The notes under the pieces: generated by a model
What the model saw: the letters and a program-made list of their open reading frames with translations, nothing else
Told to the model about the DNA's origin: nothing
Database searches by the model: none
In this document: positions 23,001 to 34,700 of the stretch, in pieces
Layout of the letters: each line of letters opens with the position of its first letter
Position numbering within the stretch: the first letter of the stretch is position 1
Translations under genes and position numbers: made by a program
Assembly: GCA_916613615.1 (NCBI GenBank)
Contig: OU744733.1
Coordinates: 33,891,939 to 33,955,938, forward strand
Reading direction: 5' to 3'
Origin: Steromphala cineraria
Taxonomy: Eukaryota > Mollusca > Gastropoda > Trochida > Trochidae
DNA length: 64,000 bases

Positions 23001-23357
23001 TAACTCAATAATGACCCAAGTGATATCGTATATCCATTGCACAAACTTCACAAAAATACAACGAGTCACGCCTGACCTCGAACAACATAAAGTTTTAGTT
23101 TTATCACAGTCATTTAATGAGGTAAGTAAATTATAAATAGTATGTAAAAACTATTTGATATGATTATGTTTCTTAACATATTCTTTCTGCTTAATCGTAG
23201 GAAATGGAGTTCTAATTCCCATTATCCTAATGATTTTGTAATATATTGCGATATCCGACTCATTAACTTGATACGTCATGCTATTGCACTTTATTACGTA
23301 GAAGGTATGAAGGGATAATAATAAAAAAGTAAAAGTAAATTTGCATCAGTGTGTAAC

Positions 23358-24557
23358 TTAAAGGGGCAGTAGCACGTTTGTTTTAGGGGAATATGAGGTG
23401 ATGTCATGAAAGTGAAAATTAATGGTTCCAATTGAAAAGCAAGGTATTTTAACTACATGAAGCAGTAATAATTCAAATATATAATGTAAAGTTAAGCCAT
23501 GCGATACCTTTTTAGCTCATCTGGCCTGTAAGGCCCGATGGGCTTATGGCATGGCATGGTGTCCGGCGTCCGTCCGTCCATCCGTCCGTCCGTCCGTAAA
23601 CTTTGTGGAATTTCGACTATTTCTCCAAAACCATAAAGCCTAGAAAGCTGAAACTTTGTGTACAGACTCCTTGGCTAGTGAGGATTATAAATTGTAGCTT
23701 TGGTGGCCCTGTGACCCCTTATAAGGGCCACAGGGGCCACAACCTAAAAAACTATTTTCATCTTCTTCTCTAGAATCATAAGGCCTAGAAAGCTGAAACT
23801 TTGTGTGCAGACTCCTTGGCTAGTGAGGATTATACATTGTAGCTTTGGTTGCCCTGTGACCCCTAATAAGGGCCACAGATGCCATGCCCAAAAAAACTAT
23901 TTTCATCTTTTTCTCCAGAACCATGAGGCCTAGAAAGCTGAAACTTTGTTTGCAGACTCCTTGGCTATTGAGGATTATAAATTGTAGCTTTGGTGGCCCT
24001 GTGACCCCTTATAAGGGCCACAGGGGCCACAACCTAAAAAACTATTTTCATCTTCTTCTCTAGAATCATAAGGCCTAGAAAGCTAAAACTTTGTGTACAG
24101 ACTCCTTGGCTAGTGAGGATTATAAATTGTACCTTTGGTGGCCCTGTGACCCCTAATAAAGGCAACAGGAACGTCCTTCAAATCTATTTTCATCTTCTTC
24201 TCCTGAAGTATAAGGCCTAGAAAACTGAAACTTGTTGCCTATATACTTAATTTTATGATTGGTGCCCCTGTGGCCTCTACAAAGGGGGAATCACATTGGC
24301 CACACTCTACAGCATAATTGATGATGAAACCTGATGAGCTACAGAGCCAATGGCTCTATTTTCTTACACAAAATGAATTAAAGGTGTTCACAAAAAAAGG
24401 CCGCCAATTGATTTTATGTGAATCTTTATGCTTCGTCCTCTGATTTGTGTTATGAGATTTTTGACAATATAAAAATAATACATTTAGCATTAACGTACAA
24501 TTTTCAGTGAAATTATAACATACAAAATTGCCAAAAAACCTGCTTCTGCTCCTTTAA
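23358..24557 (+). mobile_element. TTAA MITE, family 1, copy 6, split by a nested repeat
   Basis: The outer ends are TTAAAGGGGCAGTAGCACG at 23358 and CTGCTTCTGCTCCTTTAA at 24557. The MITE runs to GCGATACCTTTTT at 23513 and resumes with TTTTCTTACACAAAATG at 24359; everything between is the inserted repeat. Removing the insert restores the normal family 1 interior. Confidence 0.8.
23514..24358 (+). repeat. nested GTCCGTCC repeat with five 145-bp units
   Basis: The insert begins AGCTCATCTGGCCTGTAAGG and ends GAGCCAATGGCTCTA, so its extreme ends are roughly inverted (TAGCTCATC...TGG against TAGAGCCATTGG). After a (GTCC)n tract come units with CCTAGAAAGCTGAAACTTTG at 23639, 23784, 23929, 24074 and a shortened one at 24216, i.e. 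a 145-bp period. Units also carry CTCCTTGGCTAGTGAGGAT and CCCTGTGACCCC. It is flanked by T runs, which may be a 4-bp target duplication. Confidence 0.78.
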
Positions 24558-24716
24558 ACATTATAATATGATTTGATAGTCACCCATGTAGACACAAAGA
24601 TTTTTTTGGACGTAGAGAGGAGCAATAAACTCAAGGCTGAAAAAAACTTACAAAAACAAAACAATTCATTTGATTTGAGCAAAAGCAATTCATACTATCT
24701 TTATCGCTCTAATTTA

Positions 24717-24870
24717 AAAACCCAGTACCAGCGAGACTTACTAAAACCCAATAAATTACCCTTGGGTTCTTTCTTACAGATTGCTTTACAAATTTTGTTT
24801 GACACTAATGGGACATTCCAAGTTAACACAGAGGTGGAAAGAGTATGAATGGGTCAAACAGTAATGCTAT
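24717..24870 (+). repeat. duplicated segment P1, copy 2
   Basis: AGTACCAGCGAGACTTACTA, AACCCAATAAATTACC, TTGGGTTCTTTCTTACAG and ATTGCTTTACAAAT recur closely at 31175-31330 and more distantly at 14220 and 42375. The CTTACAG would serve as a splice acceptor, but the downstream frames differ between copies, so no coding exon is claimed. Confidence 0.55.
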
Positions 24871-25379
24871 TTTGCTGTATACATGTTTAAATTAGAATAT
24901 TTAATTACTGAATTTGTCGAGTTAACATTTATAACTGTTCAATACAGCACAATGTTGATAGTTTGATACAAAGCAAGGTTCGTCAATTCAAATGGCAACT
25001 CTTACGTTTAATTTAAAAAGAAAATTTAGGGATATAATACATGAATGAAAGATATTCTTCTTTCGTGGTTAAATTATTGTTCAAATACGTTTTGAAAACC
25101 ATATGGCAAACATTTAGAACTGGTTACTATTGGGTAATTTTTTGTGGAAACAAAATCCAAATATTTTCCTTATTATGTTTTCATAAATTCATAATCTTTT
25201 AACCTAATTGGTATTATTTAAAACATGATCAATATATATATAAGTTATATGTTTGCTATATTAATGTCATATTCTATTATAAATGTATTTTTTATGTTTA
25301 CACATTAATTTTTAAATTGTATCAAAATAGTTTAAAATATCACTTTCAAATTTAACAACCTTCGATTTTTAAAACAGGT

Positions 25380-25640
25380 TTTAGGCTAACAACTTTATTT
25401 CTGAACACATCTGCGGCTTTCCCTGTATATAAGAATATGTGCTCATCGCTTTACTTTTGTATCCTCTTATCTTGACATAGGAAATCTCAGATCATTCTTG
25501 ACTTGTACTTGATACCATAAAACGTCACCTGCTCACTGAAATACAAAGAATCTCGCAGGATAGAATTACATTTTACTTATAGGTTAATTAACACTTGACT
25601 GTTCATTTCTGTGCAGCAAATGTAGCCGAGCGCCATCCCA
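25380..25640 (+). repeat. duplicated segment P3, copy 3
   Basis: Ordered matches to 21265-21512: TCTGAACACATCTGCGGC, TCTTGACTTGTACTTGATA, CACCTGCTCACTGAAATAC, ACTTATAGGTTAATTAACAC, TTTCTGTGCAGC and TGTAGCCGAGCGCCAT. Confidence 0.6.
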
Positions 25641-26962
25641 TTAGAGTTCATCAAGTAACGAGATTACGAGATAACTTTTGATGATCTTACAAAGTTCTTT
25701 TTTTAAAGAAATCGCAGGTTACTTTAATTATTCTTTTCTTAACGAGAAAAAAAAATCGATAATTAATTGAAATTAATAAAGATAAACAATGATATCGAGC
25801 AAGATTTTGTGAGTCATTATGAATTGTTTCAGTTCAACAGAAGGCAGGTGTCATTACAAGGGATTGTTAACAATAATGTTCAACGTTTACTAAACTCCAT
25901 AATAACACAAAATACCTATGTTTCTAATCGAGAATAGTTGTTAAAATTGTTGACAGTCATGGTACTATTGCAATGGACATTAATTGTGCCTGAAAGACCC
26001 TTTACGGAATTGAGGGGCCATAACTAATCCACAGTGCTAAGAGGAATCAACATAAGAATTCCGCGGAGACGTTGACTTTCAAACCCATCAAACTGTCATG
26101 TAAATCGTTGTCTCATTAACGTTAGCGACAGTGCCAATACTATCACAAATTGTTCAGTTTCCTGCATGACATTGTAACTTTCAAAGTTCACATTCTTCAT
26201 GTGTGTTGTCACATCCCCATAAAACTACAAAAAGGTATGTTCACTCATTTTTAAGGACAGCCTGTTCCTGAAAAATATGGAGGTACAGGTGAGAAAGTGA
26301 CAGATGATAAGAAAGAAAGCATTTTATTAAAAATATTGATTGACATTCAGTTATGATTTATTGACAATGTGTACAGTACATATATTGATATGATTAATAC
26401 AACCTTTTTAGCTAATATTTCTAACAAATCTTCTTGACAGCTTTTCAAAGTGTTAGCTGCTTCTTTATAAAAAGATATTAAAGAAGCAAAACTATCAATA
26501 GCAGAAATCTATAATTGCAGGCTTATTTTGATTTCAAGAGTGCCTTTTTTGTTCATATGCAAAGAAACAATTACGGAATTTACCATACATCCATTTTTCA
26601 GGTAAAACTGGCTCAAGATAAAAAATGGTATTTCACAATAATTGATTTACATACTTGATAACTTTAACAAGGCAACATTTTTTTTGAAAACGATGTGGGT
26701 TTTTAATTGGAGACTCAGAAAAGTAGAAGTACTCAACTCTTTAAGCTTTAGGCTGTAATATGTTTCTCTTCTAATAAATTCTTAGGGTTTGCATCTGGAG
26801 GAGATCATAATTTTTCAGTAAAAGTATCTTGTTGACATATTTTATTGTTAAAATGCTCAACATTCAGAATATTAGGATATGTAAGATGCATCAAACTTTG
26901 CCTTGGCATCAATGCTGACATGCGACATATGAAGCACTTTCTCACTTATCATAAGTTGGGAC
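25641..26962. other. AT-rich intergenic sequence
   Basis: Apart from a GC-richer patch at about 25980-26125 with no convincing frame, nothing is recognised. Confidence 0.3.
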
Positions 26963-27461
26963 TTAAAGTGACACAGAGTATCTTTCTTCAAATTTTATTT
27001 TGTTTTGATAAGCCACAACATATCTTATATGCTGATTGAAGTTCATATCTCATTACTAGACTTGCAAATATATCCATTTATGCATAATTTCTCTAAAATG
27101 CTTGATTTTATGGAAAAATCAAGAAAACATCTCAAATACGTTTAATATTCGAAATTATGCATCCACTTAATCTACCTATTAGTTACAATACCTAATAAAC
27201 ACTATCGAATCGAATATATCTTCCTGTCAGCTTATGACAAGATTTCAAAATTACGTTTGGCGCATTTTGCGCGCGCCACTCGAGCCACATTGTCCGGTTT
27301 TCGATCAAACTCCCGACTTTGAATGGCCGTATTTTCGCTCTAATGTACTGATTGACCTATAACTTGTTATTTTCAGTAACAATAAGTGATTCCCGATGTA
27401 ATAACATCGATTTCAAAATTTGACATATGTGATCCTATCAACATACTCTGTGTCTCTTTAA
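26963..27461 (+). mobile_element. TTAA MITE, family 3, copy A
   Basis: TTAA then AGTGACACAGAGTATCTTTC at the left and ATACTCTGTGTCTCT then TTAA at the right. It contains CGCGCGCCACTCGAGCCAC and ATTATGCATCCACTTAATC. The 499-bp element matches 32801-33289 in reverse orientation. Confidence 0.82.
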
Positions 27462-27522
27462 GATATGAACTGTAATTCTGTTATTTTTCTTTCAGTTTAT
27501 TTTTAAGGCACTCATCAATACA

Positions 27523-27575
27523 CATTCTCTTCCACAAAGGTGGCTCAAGTCACCTCATTAGAGGAAGATTTGTCA
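27523..27575 (+). repeat. left-end fragment of a CATTCTC-type element
   Basis: CATTCTCTTCCACAAAGGTG and GCTCAAGTCACCTC resemble the left end of the elements at 19304 and 52732. No right end was found nearby. Confidence 0.35.
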
Positions 27576-27609
27576 GTAAAAAAAGTAACAAGGAAAAGGA
27601 ATTTAAAAA

Positions 27610-27990
27610 ATATATTAGCATATTTTCAGTCTTGAAAAGGAAACAAAGTTTCACCGAGACTAATTGATACGAAGGTTCTTCACCCTTTTGGGTGTTGGTT
27701 ACAAATTACCAAGGAAATTCAAACGACATATGATGGGAAACGTCTAGTCGACTAAGTCATGAAATCGATTTTGTGTTTGAATTAGTCCAGCTTTGATGAT
27801 TCAGGTCAAGTTTTCTGTTGTATGTTGCTTCTGTGTATCTTTTGTTTTCTAGTGGTTTCTAGTAAACAACGTAAGAATATGCAGTGTAAAAAAATATTGT
27901 AGATAAAAGTTTACAGAAGCAGCTTCTACAAACTATACAACATCATGGGCAATGCAAGGGGGCTTAAAAAGCCAACACACCAGTGATGGA
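27610..27990 (+). repeat. duplicated segment P4, copy 2
   Basis: ATATTTTCAGTCTTGAAAAGG, AAACAAAGTTTCACCGAGAC, GGGAAACGTCTAGTCGACTAA and TTTACAGAAGCAGCTTCTAC match 22430-22900 in order, with small insertions. Confidence 0.55.
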
Positions 27991-28251
27991 CGCTGGCGTA
28001 AGTTAATTTTTTAGGGCATTGTTTATAACCAAGCTGTTGTGTTTTTATACAAAGTTCACTACCTGGAATATATAATATAATTTTCTGATAGGATAGAAGA
28101 TCATATAATACATTTGTGTTTCACTTCTTAAAGTTTGCCCTTAAGTTGAAGATGACAGAAATCTCAATCTGCACATAATTTTGCTTATAAAAGTTAGATA
28201 AAAAAGTATGCTAGGAATTTTGTTTATAGACATATTTGAAAATATTTCTCT

Positions 28252-28254
28252 CTT

Positions 28255-28291
<37 letters not shown>

Positions 28292-28292
28292 C
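28252..28292 (+). repeat. (TAGA)n microsatellite
   Basis: About nine tandem copies of the tetranucleotide TAGA, ending in TAGACAGATTG. Confidence 0.95.
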
Positions 28293-29142
28293 AGATTGCA
28301 ATCCATCATGATAATTGGTATTCTTCATTCAATGTAACGACCATAACACGACATCGCAGTTTATCCCAAGTAACAACATACACATGTAGAAATGCCCGAC
28401 TCTACCCTGTCTGCCCAATTAATCATAAACTCACGAGCAAAAGAAAGTATAACACTCAGTTGTATTTATCATATGTAAAATTTTCAAAGTCAGATATCTC
28501 GAGTTTTTGACGTCGTTTTCCAAAAATGACTTGTTTGGAAAATTAGTCCAAAACATTAAATAAATAAAAGAATACCTCTACGCGGTTTTTTAAATTTAAA
28601 AAAAAATTTTAAAAATTCAATATTAAAATTTCCCTAAATTTATTTTGACAATACACAACTTTTCATCGACATATAACACATACTCTGTGTGAAAATCAAT
28701 AAATGTTCATCGTCATGCACACATTTACAACATTTTGAACATGGTAGGGGTCATGTTGGTGTAAATTTCATTTCTTACCCTAGTCTACTTTAAATGATGA
28801 CATTTAAGTGAAAATATAAAACAGTCACCAATAAAGCCATTCAAACTACAGCCGAAAGGTGTTATTGTCTGCTTCCATAATCAAATGCATCTTAATTCTT
28901 TAAAATATTGAATTAATGGAAAACAAGTGAGTGTTATACTTTCTTTTGCTCGTTAGTTTATATGAGTTCACAACATAAACAGTTACGGAACACTACATCT
29001 TATAATTTTATATCAAAAGACAAAGTAAAACACTTTTCAAATGTTAAATCCTTACCCTCTTCACAAAAATATATAAATTTGAAATGTGTAGATAATAGTA
29101 AGTGGACACAATGTTTTAGTTTAAAAATGTGATGTATTAAAG
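28293..29142. other. AT-rich intergenic sequence with a distant inverted pair
   Basis: CACGAGCAAAAGAAAGTATA and ACACTCAGTTGT (28432-28465) have inverted counterparts near 28926-28955 (AGTGTTATACTTTCTTTTGC then TCG). This gives a roughly 520-bp unit with about 30-bp inverted ends, possibly another small element. No gene is seen. Confidence 0.45.
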
Positions 29143-29202
29143 AACAACTATTTTGCACACAAAGGTCATGAACATGAACGATTCAAAAAACAAAACAAGC
29201 AC

Positions 29203-29566
29203 TTAAAGGGGCAGTAGCCCGTTTTTTGATAATTTTATATTTTAAATTTTTCACTGATAATTGTAAGTAAATGATAAATGTATTACTTTAATAGTGTTAA
29301 AATTCTCATAACACAAACCAATTATCCATAGTCAGAGGAGAAAGTATGAAGATTCACCTAAAATCCATTGGCGGCCATTTTGTGTGAACACCTTTAATTC
29401 ATTTTGTGTAAGAAAAAGGAATCGCATGGCTCAACTTTACATTATATATTCGAATTATTACTGCTGCAATTAGTTTAAATACATTGTCTTTCAATTGGAA
29501 CTATTTATTTTCATTTTCCTGACATCACCTTATATTCCCCCTAAAAACGTGCTACTGCCCCTCTAA
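29203..29566 (-). mobile_element. TTAA MITE, family 1, copy 7, within a 64-bp duplication
   Basis: The left end is TTAAAGGGGCAGTAGCCCG; the right end is CGTGCTACTGCCCCTCTAA, so the right TTAA has become CTAA. The element is bordered by direct repeats of 64 bp: 29143-29206 and 29568-29631, both running from AACAACTATTTTGCACAC to CAAAACAAGCACTTAA with about three differences. Confidence 0.8.
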
Positions 29567-29924
29567 AAACAACTATTTTGCACACACAGGTCATGAACAT
29601 GAACGATTAAAAAAACAAAACAAGCACTTAAACCTTGGTCAATCTGCATCATCCATCATCGTTTATGTCTGATAGTAGTCAATCGAGTGCTAAGAGCCCC
29701 AGGCTTTTCCTGTGTGATTATCGAGGGATTGACCAGCTATTTCTGTGCATAACGGGTCAAGAACCGACTAATGTTCTATGCTCGAATGCATCAGATTAAG
29801 ATCATGATACAGCAAATTGGTAAAAAAATCACAAGAATGCTTATTGTTTTCCATTTGAGAATGAACTTTGACTAAATCAATCCTGATATACATAAAACAC
29901 ATGGTTATTATTCAGTCAGTTCAT

Positions 29925-30640
29925 TATACGCCCGACCAACGGTCCGGGGTATCTAGTAATACCAACGATTCCGTGCGTGTGTCTGTCTGTCCGTCCGAGG
30001 ACATTTTTTGTCCGACCTATTACGGGAAAACTATTTATCCGATTAATTTCAAATTGTGCATATGTCTTCTACCCTACTAGGAGGGGTGCAGTGCGAAGTT
30101 ACAGCAAATTTCGTTAATATTTGATTTTTTTCTACAAATTTCCATGTTTTGAACTTAGTCATTTTCCAATGTCAGATTTGTCCAACCTATTACGGGAAAA
30201 CTATTTATCCGATTAATTTCAAATTTTGCACATGTCTTCTACCCTACTAGGAGGGGAGCAGTGCGAAGTTACAGCAAATTTCGTTTATATTTGAAATTTC
30301 AACAAATTTCAATATTTTGAACATAGTCAGTTTCCAATATCAGATTTGTCCAACCTATTATGGGAAAAACTTTTCATCTGATACTTTTCACATTTCGCAT
30401 GTGTCTTCTTCCCTACTAGGAGCCGTCCCTGAGTTAGTGAGTGCAAAATAAAAATAAAAATTGAAAAGGGTTTTTTGTGTGTGTTCTTTTTTACAAAGTT
30501 CCATGTTTTTATTAGTCATTTTTCTCAATTCCTCTTTGGGGGTCAAATGCTGTGCAAGAGATGACTACATTGAAAGTAAAAAAAAATTCAGTTAGTCAGG
30601 GATGCACGGTCGGGGGTATTAGTGAGCCACGCTCACTTTT
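29925..30640 (+). repeat. GTCCGTCC-led tandem repeat, ~169-bp units
   Basis: It opens with GACCAACGGTCCGGGGTATC and GTCTGTCTGTCCGTCCG. ACCTATTACGGGAAAACT then starts units at 30015, 30185 and 30353 (spacings 170 and 168 bp), each followed by ATTTCAAATT and CTACCCTACTAGGAGG. It closes at GCACGGTCGGGGGTATTAG, a near direct repeat of the opening phrase. Same architecture as the 14.8 and 23.5 kb blocks, different sequence. Confidence 0.7.
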
Positions 30641-31174
30641 TTTATTGTTATAGAAGTTTCCCCCTCGAAACGTTGTTACATTGACTGAGAATTGGACTGA
30701 TAAGCTGAATGACGAGTGTTTGAGACCAGTCTTAATGACTCCAGGAGTACAGGCCCAGTACAGGGGAAGGTACAAGCTTCAAACTTTCTTTATACTAAGT
30801 AATATGAGAGATGTTGAAATCAAGGGGTCATCTCAAAACTGTCTTTTTTATTTTTTGCAGCGGGTTCGATTCGGGATTTTAATGACACAGAGGCCTGTGT
30901 TCAGTAGTTTATGTAAACGTAAACACCAACTTAACTAACGATACAATGAGTCAAGCTTATCTTGGTTTTTGGATATAGAGTTAATTACATGGTAAACTCG
31001 CATAAATATATAACACAAACATTGTCAGATCTCTTTATGGTCACTCACATAAATACGAAACTGTTAGAGGAAATGCACATGGTCAATGAACTAATATCAA
31101 AGCCTAAAACAAGTAATAAACGCAAAATATATATCGTTTCTTTGGGTATAAGTAATTCTTGCTAATACCACCCA

Positions 31175-31330
31175 AAGTTGAAAAATATCGTACCAGGGGA
31201 CTTACTAGAACCCAATAAATTACCTTTGGGTTCTTCCTACAGATTGCTTTACAAATGGTTTTGGCACTTATGGTACATTCTCAGTCTAAGCAGAAGTGAA
31301 GACGACTTCTTCATGAATGGTTCAAGCTGA
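31175..31330 (+). repeat. duplicated segment P1, copy 3
   Basis: ATCGTACCAGGGGACTTACTA, AACCCAATAAATTACC, TTGGGTTCTTCCTACAG and ATTGCTTTACAAAT closely match 24717-24870. Confidence 0.6.
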
Positions 31331-32440
31331 GACGACTTTGCTGATATTTAATTTAGAGTCATGATGTTTATCGGGTAAGCCAATAATTTCATTTCTTTTA
31401 TAACATGTTTCCTTCAAGAAAAAAGTGATATGAAACGAAGTCAACTGACGTTTTGTAACTGTTCCATATTGCTCAATATTGAGATGTAAAAAAGAATGTG
31501 TCAAATGAAAGGTTGCTCTTAAGATCTAAACATCTTGTTATCATAAATTTGACATGGGTAAGATTGTTCGAGGATCTTTACCTGAAAGAGATATTGTCTT
31601 TCTGTCAAGGTCTAGCTAGTTGTTGTTGTTCCAAAACGATTTAAGCAAATTACACAATCAGCTAAATTGGGTTCTATATTGTGGAAAGAAAGATCGAAAG
31701 GGATTCTTTATTCTGATTTTATTATTTTTTCCCAACAAGGCTTACTTGTGTTTGATGGTTATATCTTGTTTGCTAATTATTTGGATTTTTCACACAATAA
31801 GCACACGTACCTTAAACAATAAAATAAAAGAAGCAAAAACCATTACCGCTTCAAATATTTTTCGATTTGAGTCAATTTAAATATTTCATAAGTACTTTTT
31901 CAATCTAACTCTTTAGATTAATCTGTCACGAGTGTGTAGAATAGATTATTATTATAGTTATTAGCAATGTTCCTTTTCATATGAATAAAACATAACAACT
32001 AGAAAGCTATTTTATTGGGGAGGAAAGATTTTACAGTAGAATTTGACGTTAAAGATGTGATCTTAATTCTCTTATTATCCTCTGTTTGCCTGTTCTGATT
32101 GCCATATTCCCTAAAATTGTCAAATCAATCATTACTGTTTACATAAAACGTAAATAAATCTGTAATAGCTCTATTTACGCTCCTCTTTTCTTAATGATCA
32201 GAAGGTGTTTGCTGATGGGATCATTTAAGAAGAATTATGTAGAGTTTATAATGTGTTGCTGTTAATAAAGAGAAAATGCTTGATAGGACTTGCTTCAATT
32301 GATTTAGGGCATTATTATAAAACGAAGGGAAGTGAATGCATCGTGGTTCAATCCGAAAAAGTAATAGTTTCTTTCTGGTTTGTTTCCATTTGATGAATCT
32401 ATAAATCTTTATGATTTTATAAATATCTTCTCACACCACA
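31331..32440. other. AT-rich intergenic sequence
   Basis: A minus-strand run of about 60 codons at 31322-31504 and a plus-strand run at 31620-31880 have ordinary AT-driven composition and no family resemblance. No element ends were seen. Confidence 0.3.
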
Positions 32441-32647
32441 GTGTTCATTGATGTGTATGTGTTGAGTCTTGACTATATTGTAGAAGAAAATGATTTCAAA
32501 AGATGGTGCACCAGTGAATCGGGGAGTCTACAGTTCCATTCACGACATTTACAGCAATGGAACACATTTATCAACTGCCCGAAGAATCAATATGATGTTC
32601 ACAGCTCCATGAAGGTGAAGTGTTCTCATAGAAAAACTTCTCTTTGA
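32441..32647 (+). CDS. possible exon (weak)
   Basis: A good pyrimidine-rich acceptor (ATCTTCTCACACCACAG) ends at 32440 and is followed by an open frame with DVYVLSLDYIVEENDF and WCTSESGSLQFHSRHLQQW to a TGA at 32647. Composition is less AT-biased than the flanks. No family is recognised and no partner exon is evident. Confidence 0.18.
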   Translation: MFIDVYVLSLDYIVEENDFKRWCTSESGSLQFHSRHLQQWNTFINCPKNQYDVHSSMKVKCSHRKTSL

Positions 32648-32800
32648 GTTTAATAGTTCAACAAATCCCAGAATCATCCCAGGAGAGTGCATGTGATACT
32701 TGGAATAAACTGTAAATTTCCCCTGTGTTAGGTTTGATGACCGTTACGTTCTGTGTACCTGTACATGTAGCTGATGTTTCTGGTGCTTAGAATTTGTCGG

Positions 32801-33289
32801 TTAAAGAGACACAGAGTATGTTGATAGGATCACATATGTTTAATATTGAAATCGATGTTATTACATCGGGAACCACTAACTGTTACTGAAAATAACAAGT
32901 TAAAGGTCAATCAGTACATTAGAGCGAAAATACGGCCATTCAAAGTCGGGATTTTGATCGAAAACCGGACAATGTGGCTCGAGTGGCGCGCGCAAATTCG
33001 CCAAACGTAATTTTGAAACCTTGTCATAAGCTGACAGGAAGATATATTCGATTCGATAGTGTTTATTAGGTATTGTAACTAATAGGTAGATGATTTGGAT
33101 GCATAATTTCGAATATTAAACGTATTTGAGATGTTTTCTTGCTTTTTCAAGCATTTTAGAGATATTATGCATAAATGGATATATTTGCAAGTCCAGTGAT
33201 CAGATATGAACTTCAATCAGTATATTAGATATTTTGAAGCTAATCAAAATAAAATAAAATTTTAAGAAAGATACTCTGTGTCACTTTAA
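32801..33289 (-). mobile_element. TTAA MITE, family 3, copy B
   Basis: TTAA then AGAGACACAGAGTATGTTGA at the left and GATACTCTGTGTCACT then TTAA at the right. The interior is the reverse complement of the 26963-27461 copy, including GTGGCTCGAGTGGCGCGCGC. Confidence 0.82.
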
Positions 33290-33759
33290 TAAGTGACAGG
33301 TTCATGGTTATAGAAGCAGCGAGTACATAGATAGTATTATATTTATGGGTATTTTCAGATCACACTTGTATCAGACGGATACCCCAATATCAGCTCGAGG
33401 GCTGATACAGAATGTGATATGAAATTACCAATATCATACTATTCTACTACTTACAAAATAAACAACAAAAATAATTGTAACATTTATCAATAACATTAAC
33501 ATGAGTGGCTGATTGCATCAATTGTGCTTAACGTTAACTGAAACATACCGATAGTCAGTTCCTGAGCCTACTACTCCTCTTGCGACTTTTGAGTTCATTT
33601 CCAAATTTGAAAATTTATTTGTATCAAGCTGACAAATACACAAGTGACTGCAGCGTTTTCTTTGCGATGTCGGCCACGTTCAAACATCAGCTGTACAAAG
33701 GGTGACATCTCCAAATTCCTCACGACTGCGAGCTATTTTTCGCATTCGTTGCCTAGGTT

Positions 33760-33845
33760 CTTGCCCTTGACGACGGGCTGATACAGGTTTTTGCCCTTGA
33801 CGACGGGCTGATACAGGTTATCTGCCCTGTTGGCTGATACAGGGT
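33760..33845 (+). repeat. 30-bp tandem repeat with GGCTGATACAGG
   Basis: TTGCCCTTGACGACGGGCTG followed by ATACAGGTT occurs twice exactly 30 bp apart (33761 and 33791), then a shorter unit CTGCCCTGTTGGCTGATACAGG. A related GGGCTGATACAG sits at 33402. Origin unknown. Confidence 0.75.
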
Positions 33846-34579
33846 GTTTAACAGAGGGTGTATCGTACATTAAACATTTCTTTATTTTTGAGCAAGTATA
33901 TGATAAACAAAAATTCAAGTTTTTCATCAGATCAACATTATTTTCACTGTTCATACCAGACAGTACTTTAATTAATTGTGGGCAAAGAACCGCCCTTTCT
34001 TCTTGTACTGAAATTGAAATATTCTAAGCTTTAATGTATCACAGTCAGGCCTCAAAGTTCAAAGAATTATTTTTGTTTGTTTTGCATCTGAAAAAATATA
34101 AATACAGAGTAGCCTGCCTTGCACAACATTGTTGTTTGGTAATAAGCCTTACGGAGTCCATTTTAGGCCTTTACGGTGGCATAGGGCATACATATTTTTG
34201 GCAAAAACCTCCCACCAACCGATGACGTGTAAATGAAAAGCAGCAATTTCACATTTAACATTTGTTATCTACGTTAAACTTGAAATATAAATATTAAACA
34301 TTTTTAATGGGTGTTAAGTTTTAGATTTACGGCTTGAAATATCACCGCAAGTTTATTTGTAGAAAGTTAGCAGCATGCTCAATAAAAAATATCTACAATG
34401 TTCAAATGTCCGAGACCAGGCCAGACATATTTGCTCTATGCTCTTCTGCAAATGTACAGAATGAAACAGCGATGATTAAAAGTGATCAAATCAAATTGAA
34501 ACTCGGACTTAAATGTTCTCATTGATTTCACCTTCACAATTCTTATATTGAGTACAGACAAATTACTTGTCAATTGCAG
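33846..34579. other. AT-rich stretch without supported genes
   Basis: Several overlapping short open runs exist on both strands, but none has splice support or a recognisable motif. Confidence 0.3.
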
Positions 34580-34700
34580 TAATGCTTTCTTGACAAGTTG
34601 GCTGATAAACTGAATGCTGAAAATAATCTGACTCAAGTGGCAAGATTGGGGTTATTTGTAAGCAGTGAAGGTCTTAATGACCCCCGAAATATCATTTGGA
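34580..34700 (+). repeat. duplicated segment P2, copy 2
   Basis: CAAGTTGGCTGATAAACTG, AATGCTGAAAATAATCTG and ACTCAAGTGGCAAGATTGG match 41370-41470 (AATGCCGATAATAAACTG, ACTCAAGTGGCAATATTG) and weakly 22920. Confidence 0.5.

Noticed and set aside
24331..24357. CTGATGAG as a second hammerhead core
   Set aside because: No GAAA follows at the proper distance and no stem I can form; it is the end of the nested repeat.
24573..24848. 91-codon open frame as a gene
   Set aside because: It overlaps duplicated segment P1, and the frame is not kept in the copies at 31.2 and 42.4 kb.
26845..27039. 64-codon open frame
   Set aside because: It runs from unique DNA into the family 3 TTAA element and is unlikely to be coding.
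14785..30640. CRISPR-like arrays suggested by regular 139-170-bp periodicities
   Set aside because: Units are long and contiguous without variable spacers, the context is eukaryotic, and they are ordinary tandem repeats.
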